A stretch of DNA of 64,000 nucleotides from Varroa destructor. Taxonomy: Eukaryota; Arthropoda; Arachnida; Mesostigmata; Varroidae. This document shows, piece by piece, positions 13,476 to 26,049 of this stretch. A model generated the notes under the pieces. It searched no databases. It was not told the origin of the DNA and saw only the letters and a list, made by a program, of their open reading frames with translations. The position numbers and the translations under genes are program-made. Numbering within the stretch: the stretch's first letter is position 1; every line of letters starts with the position of its first letter. The stretch is from the NCBI RefSeq assembly GCF_002443255.2, contig NW_019211456.1, positions 20,259,557 to 20,323,556 of the forward strand. The letters are read 5' to 3'.

Positions 13476-13527
13476 GACAGGTCTTCCGAGAGAACTTAAT
13501 TTGTTACGTTCTCTCGGAAGACCTGTC
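13476..13527. repeat. Perfect 20-bp inverted repeat with 12-base loop
   Basis: The left arm GACAGGTCTTCCGAGAGAAC (13476-13495) is matched exactly by its reverse complement at 13508-13527, with TTAATTTGTTAC between. The arms have mixed base composition, unlike the AT palindromes elsewhere in the window, so chance or slippage is an unlikely origin. It could be a recent inverted duplication, a transposon relic or a hairpin RNA. The stem is shorter than a typical animal microRNA precursor. Confidence 0.9.
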
Positions 13528-14850
13528 CTAAATTAGTTGTCAGACTTCCGAGATGCCACACGTTTAAGGCGCTAGGTTTCTGTGTCCTTCTGTAAACGCT
13601 TACAAAACATACAATGGGCAGATATCGGCCATTTCTTTGAAATATAGACCGACATCGTTTACCATACAAACTGATCCCAGCATGCGGGTCTGATAAGTCA
13701 GAAAAAATAGTTGCGATTGAAGAGTCACAAGCGAATGCTTTCAAAATCCTTCAAAGTGGTTTCCTTAGAGTTCTATAAAACATGAAAAGAGCAATAGTCA
13801 GGACTGAAACAAGGCACTATTTATGTTAATCGTTATGATATCTAATTTAAAAAAAGAGGCTAAATCGACTCACATTATATAATAGCCTTAATCAACAACA
13901 ATTACTTGATAACTAAAAAACTAGGTCCATACGTCTGAAAGAAATCGTTATAGCCTCTTAAACGAACTTGGTCTATGACTACCGGAAAATGGTTCAATGA
14001 TTTATGCAATAAACCTTATATTGGGACAAAATCGAAAATGGGTAGATTACACAACGTGGTTTTAAGGAATTACCAAGCACCTATTATTTTAGTTTGATCA
14101 AAATTTCACTGTGTGAGAGAACCCTAAGGCTTATTTTTTTTTGTCTAAAATCGCTATTGCCAATTCAAACTAGAACTGCTCTACACAGCTTCGAACAAAT
14201 GCGTCCGTACTGCGAGCAATAAAAGTCTATAAAGACAAGATATCGTCCGGGAAGTTTCCTACCGGCGGTTTCTGTTAAGCGTACGATTTAATCAAAAAAA
14301 ATAACTGGCTGTTACTCTGTTTAGTAGAATACTACAAAGGTAGCGGGGGGAACCGATACACCGTTCCTACTGACATTAGGTATTAATTAAAGTTTAAAAT
14401 GCATTGACTTTTTCTTTTGCTTGAGAGAGCAGTGCGCTTCGTGTGATGCTGAAATCCAGGTCGACCACATTAATGTAAAGCCTATCACAAAATTATTATA
14501 ATATATGTTCAGAGCCTGGAGGTCGTTTGAAAGTGGATTTAGAACTTGCACACGCTTCAAGAATTCAAAGTTACTCAACTATATACCCACCGATCCTCCT
14601 TTTGATATGAATTATCTGCTATCTTTTGTTGCACTGCGCATTTTGTTTGTACACCATTAAACAAGACTCGATAAATGCTGAACGCCTTACTTAACAAAAA
14701 CACTGCACCACGCATATTGTTTCCTTCAGTGATTTTTAATCTTTATTGAGCAAAGTGAATGACAGTATAAAATACACTGTCACAAAATAGACCTATTTTG
14801 TATCTTTTTTGCAGTTTGTTCAACATGTTTTATACGCATATAAGAAATTT

Positions 14851-14876
14851 GCGCTATATATACGTATATATAGTGC
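14851..14876. repeat. AT-rich palindrome
   Basis: CTATATATACGTATATATAG (14854-14873) is a perfect 20-bp palindrome; two further pairs extend it to 14851-14876 after one mismatch. It is an alternating purine/pyrimidine tract likely to form a cruciform. Confidence 0.8.
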
Positions 14877-15901
14877 TAAAATTGTGTTTCGTGCCTCCAA
14901 GCGGTAGGCGACACGTTTTTGCTATAATCTCTTTATTTAGATGAGTGAACAGGCACACCGTAGACCTACAGAGATAATGTCGACTACTTGGTTACATGTG
15001 CATGGAATAAGATATTCGTGAGAAGCGTATTCCCACATGGCATGTCGGGTGGCTTTCGTGAATCAAGTTGATATTGATGCGAAACTGCCGCAGAAATCAA
15101 CAAATGATAAAAATAGATGGGAAGGTCAATCGAAACTTGTTGTTACTATCTAATTGATCCCGGTTATAATATGATTGCACAAAGTTATAGCGAAAGTGTG
15201 TGAAATGTGTACAGAGACTAAAACAGTGTATCTATACGATTAACCGTAAAAACAATGATAATAACACCTAGATAGTGTCATGGCGTTGTCCGCCCTATCC
15301 ACGGCCTGTCTAATGGCCACTGGCCTCACGCAACTATATGGCGTCGAACCGATCACTGGAGATGAGCGCAGTCCAGAATCTGAAATTGAACACTCATGTA
15401 ACCAAGTATTATCGCGGTGTATAAACTAAGAATTTATCAAATTAAAAAAAGTTTATTAATGAAAATAACCTCTAAAAGGAAAAGACCATTTGCATACGAT
15501 TTTTATTTAACTTAGGACAAGCGATTCCCACTTGAGGTCACCCCAGTAACTCAACACCTATAAAAACGTTCACTCGTTGAGACGTCTGTTTTCATATATG
15601 TGATTAATAGGCCTTTTCTCGATCGCATAAATCCGAAAAGGTTCCCTTTATTTAAAACAACTTATGTAAGGGGCATAACATTTTTTTTGTTATGAGCTAT
15701 GGTTAACAATTATGGGAATGTCTGATGGCTTGAATAAAGAACAGTGATTGCCACCCCACTTTTCTAAATAGTGCCTAGTCTGTTTGCACTCTTACAGCTA
15801 ATGAACGCGGCAGATACTCGCAGATGGTTACAGTTTTCTTCGCCCACGTTACATTTTTCCGAACGATTATATACAAAGAAGCTGAATTGCAACAAACCTT
15901 T

Positions 15902-16036
15902 TCAGTGGCTTTCAACAAAAGTTCTTAGTTCGCCCATAGTATCAATCGTTTGTTTTGATTGCCTCATCAATAGCAGCAGATCACGTTCAAACACGCTCAG
16001 GTACATTATGACCTCCTCGATAAGATCAGTCTCATA
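15902..16036 (-). CDS. Candidate alternative C-terminal exon of the 5-phosphatase gene
   Basis: Read on the minus strand, 16036 down to a TGA at 15902-15904 is a 44-codon open block directly preceded by TAG that could be a splice acceptor. The residues look like an amphipathic helix or coiled coil: LIEEVIMYLSVFERDLLLLM is followed by a polar stretch ending FVESH. The block starts in phase 0. The last phosphatase exon contains a phase-0 donor-like AAG|GTAACG at 16552, the same GTAACG hexamer that serves as donor of exon 8. Joining them would replace the short read-through tail with this helix. The acceptor has a poor pyrimidine tract, so this is only a candidate. It may instead be a chance frame. 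Confidence 0.3.
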   Translation of the reverse strand, partial: YETDLIEEVIMYLSVFERDLLLLMRQSKQTIDTMGELRTFVESH

Positions 16037-16491
16037 CTAATTTCCATAAGATTATAATGCGACGGATCGTATTAACATTTGAAATTAAACACGAAACAGG
16101 GTACCATTCGCAATCTTAACAGTAGCATTTTAGTATATTACAATGCATTGCCAGGTGAATCAAAAAGGTACAGTATAGCTCAAAGCAGAAAAACGACCGG
16201 ATCTTAGAAAAGTATTGAAACTCTTCGATAATGCCTATATTTGCTCGCTCAGGCTAATTAGCAAAGATGTAAGTGGACACCTGCCACACGTTCTAACGGA
16301 GCACAGTGTTATCATGCTTGGTCACCACCAGGCCACGAGCAAACAAGCGATTTTGTGTTTTCGTTCTGTTCGATTCTGTTTGCTTCTCTGGAAGAGTATC
16401 ACCTCGACTTCTTTCGAAATCCTTAATTTAGTTTGATGGATAGAAAAATGCCATGCGAAAACGATGAACACGTTTTTTTTTTCTACTCAAT

Positions 16492-19400
16492 CTAAGACGA
16501 CACTCTGTAGTACGAAGGTATCATTTGACGATGGCTCGGTAATTTCGTTACCTTAAAAGGATCAGAAACCCCAAGGACGTCGCATTTCGAGCGGAAATAC
16601 ACCAGTTGATAAGTACCGGGAAGAACGACCATCTGATCGGAGAATGTCTGCCGGTACACATGGCGCGGTGTTGGCAGGATCGGGTTCTACGAAATTTCAA
16701 CAGCAACAAAGAGTTAATTTAAGCCAGGATTGCTATTCATAATAATGCACGTGCTTTACGGGGTTTGATGCACGTAAAATGCTTCCGGCAGCAAATTCAG
16801 AAAAATTATAATTATCTTCTGTTGCTTCAGGATGAATAGTATCTGAACAGGAACAGGTTGCATTCTTGAAGGAAAGAACTACCAGTTGGCGATTCTGTAT
16901 TTAAGAGATCATAACATACATAGGGGTAGCCGGAACTCTTCTACGTTCTGCTAAAGGCGTATGCTAAACTAGTTTAAATACACACATTATATAAGAGAAG
17001 TATAAATAACCCGTTACCTCGTCATCGGGGAATGAAATCGTGTCCATAGGTCGCGTATCTACCCAAATGTAGGCCAAATACTTATCCAGGGTAGTAAAGT
17101 TTTCCTGCATCAGCCCTATCCAGTCCAAGTTCTGCGGTTGTGCATTGGTTGGAGTACAGAACCTGTACGCATATAAAACAGGTGCACAAGAAAAACGATA
17201 AATAGGGATTGACTTAGGAATAAATTTTCAAGCTTTCTTTTTTGTATGTTCGCTTGTTCCCTCATTTATTATAGTAGCCGCAATGCATAACGGTGGGCAG
17301 AAAATTAATAAGCCCTTTCTCAGGCATAAAATACGATTAGTTTTCGACCCTATATTTTTTACGATATAGAACAGTCTATCGACTATTCATTCCTCAGAAC
17401 TTTTTTTTTAATACAACGCTATCTTACGTTGTACCTACAAAGAAAAACCGTACGAAACAAAGGAGCACATTATATAGCATATTATTATTACTATCTTCAT
17501 TTTATTATAATCTGATATAAACTTTATTTAAATGTCTCTGTCAAAAGCGCTTTAGGCCCATCAGGCTGTATAAATACTGATATAACATAGCAATCTTATT
17601 TTCTATTTCTTTCTAGAAATTACAATACGAAATCGTAGTTCTTACCACAGTTCAAAGCCTCGACTGATGCTCCAGTCACTAGTGTTAAAAAAATACACAC
17701 GATCAAACACAGTGTCGTTACTGAAGACCTTCACAGTGAATAGTGCTGAAACGGGCTTATGGTCGCTCTGCACATAGTCTTCATGAGAGCGATATTCATG
17801 GGCAGTAATATCGAATTTATTTCCTTGATACGTATCTTCATTACATCGGTAGAGGATGCGATCCGTCCAAGCAGGCCTGCGAGTTCTGAAGCATTGTCGA
17901 AGCAACGCAATATAACAAAACACAAAAATAAATTATACTCTTAACTGTAAAGAGGACCCAAAGGTTCGCGCATTTCCAAATCGCAGGCAAACAGATGGCT
18001 CGCAATGACGAAGATAATCCAGCTCACTCAACTGTGACTATTTTTCATTTTTTAGAACACACATCTGACGCTCCAGTCTAATACATACTTAAGCCTAAAG
18101 TCCGTCGTTCCAGTTTGGTACTTAAAGGTAGGTTTAAACGAAATTTTGCCTTCAGTCATCGTTTCAAACGCGTCCTCATCGCGTTGTGCCCGGTGAAGCT
18201 GAAATGACGAAAAATACCACACTGTTTTCGTCTGACACGTACCTTTTTTTTGGGTCATACTAACCATCGTACATGAAGAATACAAAAAAGTACAGTATAT
18301 TGCAAATGTTTGCATATGACAGTCAATTGCCGACAGATACCAAATGAACAGATAGAGCGAGGCTAATATCGATACAGTTAGAAATACGGCGAGCGCCTTG
18401 AATGGGGACTACAAACGCTGTAATTTTCATTCAATGTTAAACGTTCATTAAACGTTGTAGGTTTTCATTCACCATACCTGATCATATTGGAGCATCTCCA
18501 TTACAGCTTCATCTTTAATAGCTTTTCGGAGATCGTCGATAGTAATCCTTTCGTCAAGACGGAAATTAAGGTCTCCAAACCAGAACACGTAGTCATGGTC
18601 CAGAATGTAGCATCCATTGGGTCCACACCAGGCAGTCGTTGCGATTGCAGCATAGTCCTATACAGATTGTGGTGTTAAGATGTTACATATAGAAAATTCG
18701 TGTTAATATTGTTCTTGCTATCTTTAATATTTCAAAATCATGTAGTAACTACATGTTCAGCGAAAGTAAGTACACAATTAAAAAGAAGTAACTATATAAA
18801 AATAGTCCGTTACAGTACTAACTTGCGCACGCGGGAAACTACAGGTGTATGTTAAAAGGTGAATTTTTAAAGATATGAAATTTCCATAATACTTGTACTT
18901 TCCCTAGAGCGGGCTATTGTTAGCTATTTTATCAACAGCGCCGCGTCATCCTATAAAACGGAACTTGTAGTAAAAAAGCACGAGAGAATGTATGCTAGTA
19001 TAAATCAACTTACACCGAGCCTTCGCTTGTACCCATGATCATGGGCGGCCAAATGTGAGTTCGTAAAACTCATTGACGCACCGTACGCGCGAAGGGAAAC
19101 AATTGACGCGCCCTTATTCCCCCAAGAGCCCAGCACCCCAGTGCGCACACAAGTAGAATATATATTTCTGATATGGTGCAGATGCATTCGCCGCACGAAT
19201 ATCGCTAATACAAGTCCCTGAAATAAACAAATATGTTAATTTTGAGAGGAAGATTATCCAAACGGTCTTACGCTTTGTTGGTTATTAATCGTCTTTTTAC
19301 AACAAACAAAAACTTCAAGCCGATTCAAGCTAAATTCGCAAAGCTGACGTCATCGATTTCTTCGCTTTTTCCTATAGTAATAGGCGCTGTGGCCGCCTTT

Positions 19401-20743
19401 TTTACTAAAGTGTCCAAGCTCAATTTTGACTTGAAGCTAAGTCGGCTGATAACAAAATATTTGCTGCCTTAACTTTAACGAATCCTCATTATGTCTACGG
19501 AATATGTATTTTCAACAAAAATACACTAAAAGCTCCGCAAAATAATAAATAAGTATGGATAATTTGTATGGAAAATTGAGACGCTGAAGCACTTCGTCAA
19601 AATATGGCTAAATAACTCTAGATTTTTTTTCCACGCCTAGGAGTTATTACTAGGTTTGCATTTCTGAGTGGGTTTTACGACAAGATAGGCGAAGATAAAT
19701 CGCTTTCTGTATCTAGACTTTAATCCAGATGAGCTATCGTACCACCTTGATTGTTTTTCCTGTGATATAGCAAAATTGTACACTTTAAACTGTGTTAGTT
19801 CTTTTGAATATTTCTTATTGTGTACAATGTAATAAAGCATTATTTATGATTATTTTCGTATCCTAATGTATAAGACAGATATATTTGACAGAATGAAGAA
19901 AGTTATTAGAAACTAACCTGAAGTCTATAGCTAATTAATTTAACATAATCAAGCTCCGCTAATATTTGTCGTAGCGGAGTGATCCACTCCTGTTCAAGGA
20001 GCATTTCGCTGAGCACATTCCGGGGCCTCATGCTCACCTCCTGGTATCTGTTAATAACCAAGTGAATCATTTAATAATATTAACATTTCCCATTTACAAT
20101 ATAGAAGGGGAGACTTTTTAAGCATTTACTAGATTAATTTTGTGTACTTAATTTTTCTATGTTGGAGATTTCCAAAGATGTTTTCATTTACCCTTAATAA
20201 TAGATTAAGTAGTCCATTGGAGCTCTGAGCGAAGATATGTTAACTACTTCTCGATCACGTTACCTTTTTTTAATCAATTTGTTCCTACTGAAGCACAAAA
20301 ATATCAAATGCAATAAGCTTGACTTACCCAACAGCGTATAAGTCAGGTAGGCTATTTTTGTCAAAGGGTTTCCGTACTCCAAGGAGGTTCCGAAGATTTT
20401 CTGTTGGTGATGTTCCCGCAACGTTCCAGGTGATCACTCGGATACTGGACAAAGATTAAATAAATTTATTATGATAATATCCTATAGGCCTGTACACATT
20501 TGCGTACACTGGGCTACACGTATCCTATTTATAACATATAACTGGGCGGCAAATACAAAAAGACTGCGCGATCTAAATGGCTCGAATCTTACCTTTGGAG
20601 CTGTGTAAACATTGTATAAAGCAAAGAACCTGTAAAATCACTATTGACTTGCTCCTGCAACCAGGAATAAATAAACCGTTTACTGGAAGATCACATCTAA
20701 AGCATTTGCTTTACCTGAAGTTCCGTAATTTTGGGTCAGTCAT
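16492..20743 (-). CDS. INPP5K: Inositol polyphosphate 5-phosphatase with C-terminal SKICH domain (INPP5K/SKIP-like)
   Basis: Nine exons on the minus strand join in frame into 449 residues: 20715-20743, 20328-20444, 19918-20047, 19014-19217, 18478-18657, 18089-18198, 17646-17885, 17018-17162 and 16492-16686, all with GT-AG borders. The family removes the 5-phosphate from inositol lipids and soluble inositol phosphates at cytosolic membrane faces. All expected catalytic motifs are visible: ITWNVAGTSP (Asn16), YQEV (Glu52), TNSHLAAHD (His147), VFWFGDLNFRL (Asp189, Asn191), PAWTDRIL (261-268) and SDHKPV (Asp298, His299). Residues from about 320 to 430 form a SKICH domain (DWIGLMQENFTTLDKYLAYI; YQLVYFRSKCDVLGVSDPFK), which in INPP5K directs membrane location. 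The length matches human INPP5K. Start: the ATG at 20743 opens a 29-nt exon whose phase fits exon 2. The stop assumes read-through after the SKICH domain. An unspliced 13-18 residue tail (VTKLPSHRQMIPSYYRVSS) results; an alternative tail exon is listed at 15902. INPP5J-type SKICH enzymes are the other possible assignment. Confidence 0.93.
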
Positions 20744-23700
20744 GATCGCCGGTCACTGAAATCGTTAAGCGACAAAACAAGACTTTAGTTACAACTGCGT
20801 TAAATCCTTAGCGGCAATATACCGCTAATAGAAAATTAGCCGCAATGTAACTAAGTTAGATGGACTTTGTAAGATTGCATTAACTTAATCCTTTCTAGAT
20901 ACATAGATTATTGAGAGCAGTGGGTTTCCTAGTTGGCAGATGAGCGCCACCTCACAATCATAAACGCGCTAGACGAGCACACACGGAATAATCACAAAAA
21001 TCTGTAAGAATACCCGGTTGACAGCTTAATCAAGTCTTATCTTTGCTTTCGAGATAAAACCTGTTTCATAGCAGTCGCTTGTTGGGCTTACTGGTAGTAG
21101 GTCGGCATGTTACCTTGTCTCTTGTAATACCATATAGCAGCGGGCCAACCACACAATAAGCAAAACAAGGTCCATGCCGCATAAAATCAGGCGAGATGTG
21201 CAAATGAATAGAGGCATTAAATCGAACAACTGCTCTAAAAATTTGCCATTCGACTATAATTAGACAGCAGATTGGCCGCTGTAAATTCCATAATATCCAA
21301 GAATAGAACTTTAGGTTAACGTGCGTTTTTATAAAAGAAGTCCAGAGTCAGCGTAGGCTTATTTGTAATGGACAGCGGGATTCGAAGGAAAAGCACTGTA
21401 ATCAAAATAGAAATTTTGTATATAGAAACTCATCTTACAATTGATCTATCCAGAAGTTGAAAAAATCCAGAGCGTCACTGTTGATATAAATTATTTCTGT
21501 TTAACTTTGTTTACAGCAATAAGCGTGAGTTGATGCTGAAGGAAAACTTATGATTCAGAGTTTTATTAACAAACAATTTTTTTTGTATGTTAATTCTGCA
21601 ACGATGAAAAATATAATAGCAGATCTTTTATAAGTTTCATTATGAAAATGCTTATTCTCCAGGGTAGGCAGGGTTCGACGCCACGCGCCACACAAGTGCG
21701 CTAGTGAACTAGTGAATGATGCCGTGGAAAATCGTCTGCTTTAGCCGAAAACTGTTTTAGTTCAAATTGCAACGATCCAGCCACTTCCAAGGAGAAAAAC
21801 ATACGTAGAGAAACTAGAGTGAGCATCGTTATGGCATCGCACCCCACAACAGTTAGGACTCAAAGACGTTAGACAACAGTGACGTAACCATAACAGTGGC
21901 GGCTGCATTAAATATCTCGCTGATTATGATTACTGTTAGAAGATGAAACGGCAACATTTTCGGTTTAAGTAATAAGACCGAACAAAGAAATCTATATATA
22001 TATATGTTTTTGTATAAAGATTTTGGTCAGCAGTGATTTTCTGGAAGATTTACTTAGGACACTTAGTGTCACCAAACAAGAGCAAAGTCGAACAGGTAGA
22101 AAGTCGAACACGCTTGTTACTGCATCGTTAGTCCCCATATCGTTTTATATTATCCATGAAAACCAATAACTAAATAAATACGATTTGATTGGTAGCAACA
22201 TCGACTCTATATGATTATAAATTCTATTCCTGGAATTGAAGTCCACTTCATTCTTCAAATTACTATAGAGCTCAACGCTATATGTATATAAAACACAGAT
22301 TGTTTTTGAGTTAGGAAATTTATATAGGACTGAGAAAGACTGCTATGCGCAAGCAAAGCTATCTCTCTTAATAAACTTATTGATCAATACATAAAAGTGG
22401 GAGGAAGGTCGTTATATATAGATCTTATATATAGGACGCCGTTTCTAATAAATTTAGCTTAAGAAATTAGATAGAAAGAGTAGTCACGCAAAACTAAATA
22501 GATCACCTAGATAGATGGTCAGGATAAACGCAGTGCTCATAAGATTCAGGCAGTTTTGCATCATCAAACGAACAGCTGGACTGTCATTTCAGCTGACCAC
22601 TTTATTGCATCTTCTGGCACTCTGTAAGTACAGCCACTTCTTCTAATCAAAGTAATCGACCATTCAATAGAGCGGTTTCCGTAATCCACTGGTGAGGTGC
22701 CTTCCATGCATCATTTATTCGACAACATATATGACAAAGACATGAATGGGGTGACGGAGTGAAAGACTTACTGGATTTAACAGTTTTTATCTTAAGAACA
22801 ACTTCAGTAGTAAGGGAGACACTGGCCTAGTAGCAATCTCCACCAAATCACTTCACACTCTCTGTATACTTACTTAATGTTTTGTTATTGTGACAGGGCT
22901 GACGTACGAGCGCGAAGACGATCATCGAACAAACACAATGCCTTTACCTTTGCAAGAACATTATTTAGTTTCAATGACAGGAAAGTCCGGCTTTCGCAAC
23001 TCTGAATTTTCCTCACTCCGTCGATTATGAAAAATTAACGGAAACTGGATTGTGCAGACGGAAGGTGTGTAACAGCCAGCTAGTCGTTCCGTCTGGGGTT
23101 ACCTTTGAAATGTAGTTTGCAGGAACGGTATTTGTGTATGGAATGGGAGAGTTGTGCATTAATCGACTGGGTAGAAGTTAGTTGCACCTAACAATAATTC
23201 AACGTACATTGAATAAAAACTTAAAGGGTGGGAGGGGGACACATCATGAACTAACGGTGAACGATTGCATTCCGCAGTAAAAAGTGTTTAAAAGAGCTGT
23301 AAAGGGCTTTCAATTGATCAATAAACTTTCATTTCCACAATTGTAAGTTGATCTAAGAGCAGTTCTATCACGTTTCTATAACCTGTTGCTTTTGTTCAGG
23401 GTCTGCTGTGACTTGGAAAGTTCGAACAGTTTCTTAAAGCCCATCTTATCATAAGTAACATAGTGCATATATGGTCCATTTGTGTAAGTCAATCTGGTCT
23501 ATGCGAGAATATCATAAATTACAGTGGGCAACATATGTGTTACAGATTTGACGGACAGCCATCTAACGAAGCAGACACAGGCAGTTGTCCTTACTTACAA
23601 TTAGGTAGAATCCGTTCATTTTCATCAGGATATTTTATTAGTAGACTTTCCTATATTTACATTTATTATTCATTCACAACGGGAAGCTGTGAGGCACTTC

Positions 23701-24400
23701 GAGCTTGAAGTCGGCCAAAAAAAGAATTTGTTGCACTTGCTTTTCGAATCAACGTAGAACATTTCTATTAGTAGTAATTATGTTATTAAAAGTATTGTTT
23801 ACTGTTCATTTGTTTATACTACTATGCTACCTTGTAAGTAAATTGCGATAACCAAGGCCCTCATTAAGAAATAAGTTATGAAATACTTAGCTGCAATTAC
23901 CATTCGAAGTTTCGTAAATCCTCTTCATAACACTTCAGAACAACAATAAATATCAGTATAATAATCAAATCATTGCAACGTTGCTACATGTACAATATTA
24001 AATGTCGCACAACAGATGACTTTGCCAGGGAATCAAAAAAAAATGGCGCTCTTCCATCATATCTTTTGTATAGTTTTTTTTTCTAGTTCGTTTGCTATAT
24101 GGGAAATTATCAGCTAAAAAGATACATGAAGAAAAGTATAAAGCCAGTCTTTTTTCTAACAAACCCAGCTTTTAGAACAGCATATCGTGTACGATTATAC
24201 ACTTAGGGATTACTATACATCAACATGCGTAGAAATCCAGAAGGAAGAATATATGCAATTGTGTTCATTACAATTGCCACTTTTTAATATATTCTACTTC
24301 CATTACTTTTATGGGTTTATTTCCATTAAATTCTTTATATTACTGTGGTTTATATACCAACAGATTCACGCATAGCTAGTCAAAAGGCAAGTATAGCCAA
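20744..24400. other. Gene-free stretch upstream of the 5-phosphatase
   Basis: I see no coding exon here. The bases just above 20743 are the presumed 5' UTR and promoter of the minus-strand phosphatase gene, but I can point to no specific core-promoter element. The rest is AT-rich with short TA runs (near 21995-22006 and 22413-22434, the latter nearly palindromic) and no frame with protein character. Confidence 0.5.
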
Positions 24401-24431
24401 GCCAGTTTTTATATGCAAACGTGTCCCGGAG

Positions 24432-24947
24432 CTAATCTACTTTATGGGTAATGTTCTGCCAAGGATGGCAAATCCATAAGTATCTATCGAGGTATTTATA
24501 GTACGGAGGGATCTTTGTGTTTGTCCATAGAGTTGTGTAATCAATTCTTTTGATAAACAAGCGTTTCTGAATTACCCATACCTGCAAGCCTACGATTTGC
24601 TGGTGCTTACAACCCCAAAACAGCGGCCTACCCCGCGTTTTCATTCCTATCCTCCCTTGGTGACTACTGAATCCTACGTTCTTCGTGAACCAGTGACCGG
24701 GAATTTCCCCCTCAGCTCATCACGGATTACGCCCCAGCCCGATAGCTCGCTCATCCCAATACGGGGGCTTCGCCAAACCTCTATCATTCAATGTGAGAAG
24801 TACTTTACGATAGGATGCAACGGCTACTGAAAGCCAAGGTTTTCGTGAACTTTTTACTAGAGGACATGCCGATATTATTGCCCCTTTTCTAATGCTGTTT
24901 TGGAAGGTACACCAGTTCATTTTTAACCCGCTCATTGAGACGCTCAT
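24432..24947 (-). other. Unrecognised coding-like block, two frames
   Basis: Two minus-strand frames, 24720-24947 (75 codons) and 24432-24644 (70 codons), lie next to each other in DNA of higher GC than the surroundings. Both have protein-like residue mixtures (for example TLWTNTKIPPYYKYLDRYLW). The plus strand is also open at 24597-24830. No family is recognised and I find no convincing splice joining them. A decayed exon or transposon relic is possible; chance is the alternative. Confidence 0.2.
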
Positions 24948-25010
24948 GAATATGCGAAGTAGTCAGTCATTTATGAGGATCCTGAATTTACGGAAGTTTA
25001 CGATTCTCCA

Positions 25011-25205
25011 TTGCCTTCTTGCGAGACCGATCAAATTTGTCGGGTAAAGTTTTATGGCACCCGTTTATATAACACTACGGAAAAGCTAAAATTTTTATCG
25101 ACGAGCATAGATTTTAATTTGAATTTCGTGGTAGAGAATTACGCCAGAGAAAAAATATCATCTGATAGTAAGCTATTAAAACCTTACAGATACATAATTG
25201 ACTAG
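25011..25205 (+). other. Unrecognised open block, 64 codons
   Basis: A plus-strand frame reading CETDQICRVKFYGTRLYNTT near its start has a protein-like mix of residues and is open upstream to about 24976 before a stop. It ends in TAG at 25203-25205. No family, signal peptide or membrane segment is seen. It sits in the same patch as other orphan frames and may be a relic. Confidence 0.15.
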
Positions 25206-25849
25206 TTGATATGATATTGCTGCGCTATTGATGTTGTCGGAGCTGAGACCACTACACAGCGCCAAAAAGACACTCCGATAACGAATTATTAATGCGTCAG
25301 TTGATAGCGATTCCCAGTTTAGCAAGATATGCTGATGGTTCCAAATCGAGTTTTTTTCGTTGCTAAAAAGACAATTACTTTCAATCATAGTATATTAACG
25401 CCGCTTGTGTGATAAATGTTGAGCCAATATGCATATAGTGTCGTTTGCCCACAAAAGTCAACTCTGTTTATCGTGCATTTAAGGATGACAAACATTATAA
25501 TTAAGTTGAAGATGTGACCACCTATCTAATAACAAAGGCCAGGCAACGTGGGGGCAACATTCAACTCCATGCGGCCAGCTGGACCAGTCTCACTGAGTAT
25601 CACAACGTTGCGTTATTGCTGTTCCGCCGCTGCACTCTCTATACAGACAGCAAAGGTAAAAAAAACTACATATCCCTCACTCCCTGCAGCACTGACCACC
25701 ATTTTTGTGGGGTCCAGTTGTAGTCTTCTTGGTAGTCATATTAGCAACTAAATAATAGGTTGAGAGCTTACGTTGATCGTGCGCCATTGGAGCCGTATAC
25801 CCGAACACAATGTGCGAACGTCCGCAAAGTGATCAGGCTCCAGTCTTCC

Positions 25850-26044
25850 TCATGGCGCGCACTGCGATTGACAAACACAACTGATCTTTACTACTTCCAA
25901 AGGAGAAGTTCCATCTAGCAGACTGTGCGACTGGTCAATGATATCGAGTACATAATATCCATTGGTTAGCTTAGCTGTTTAGCCAAAGTTATTGCGGAAC
26001 CAAATCATGCTGAAGATCTGTTCGTTGCAGGATGAGAAGGCCAT
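25850..26044 (-). pseudogene. Decayed coding block with one in-frame stop (unrecognised)
   Basis: Minus-strand reading from ATG at 26044 gives MAFSSCNEQIFSMIWFRNNF, then G and a TAA at 25979-25981. The same frame then continues for about 42 more codons (including NGYYVLDIIDQSHSLLDGTS) to a TGA at 25850-25852. A plausible acceptor, TTTTACAG, sits directly before the ATG. One uninterrupted frame broken by a single stop, with coherent residue composition on both sides, suggests a broken exon rather than chance. I do not recognise the protein. Confidence 0.3.
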
Positions 26045-26049
26045 CTGTA

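Larger units (their letters stand above)
9951..15890. other. Gene-free intergenic stretch
   Basis: I see no gene I can support here. Frames of 60-89 codons occur on both strands (for example 13496-13744 minus and 14387-14578 minus) but show no domain, no good splice context and no similarity that I recognise. A short (TTACG)n run lies at 10186-10203. The notable contents are the inverted repeats listed separately at 12936, 13476 and 14851. Confidence 0.5.

Noticed and set aside
17759..17944. Plus-strand frame inside the 5-phosphatase
   Set aside because: It is the opposite-strand shadow of phosphatase exon 7.
18052..18315. 87-codon minus-strand frame with a possible start upstream of phosphatase exon 6
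   Set aside because: It is exon 6 read through its flanking introns; the splice sites at 18198 and 18089 fit the family motifs.
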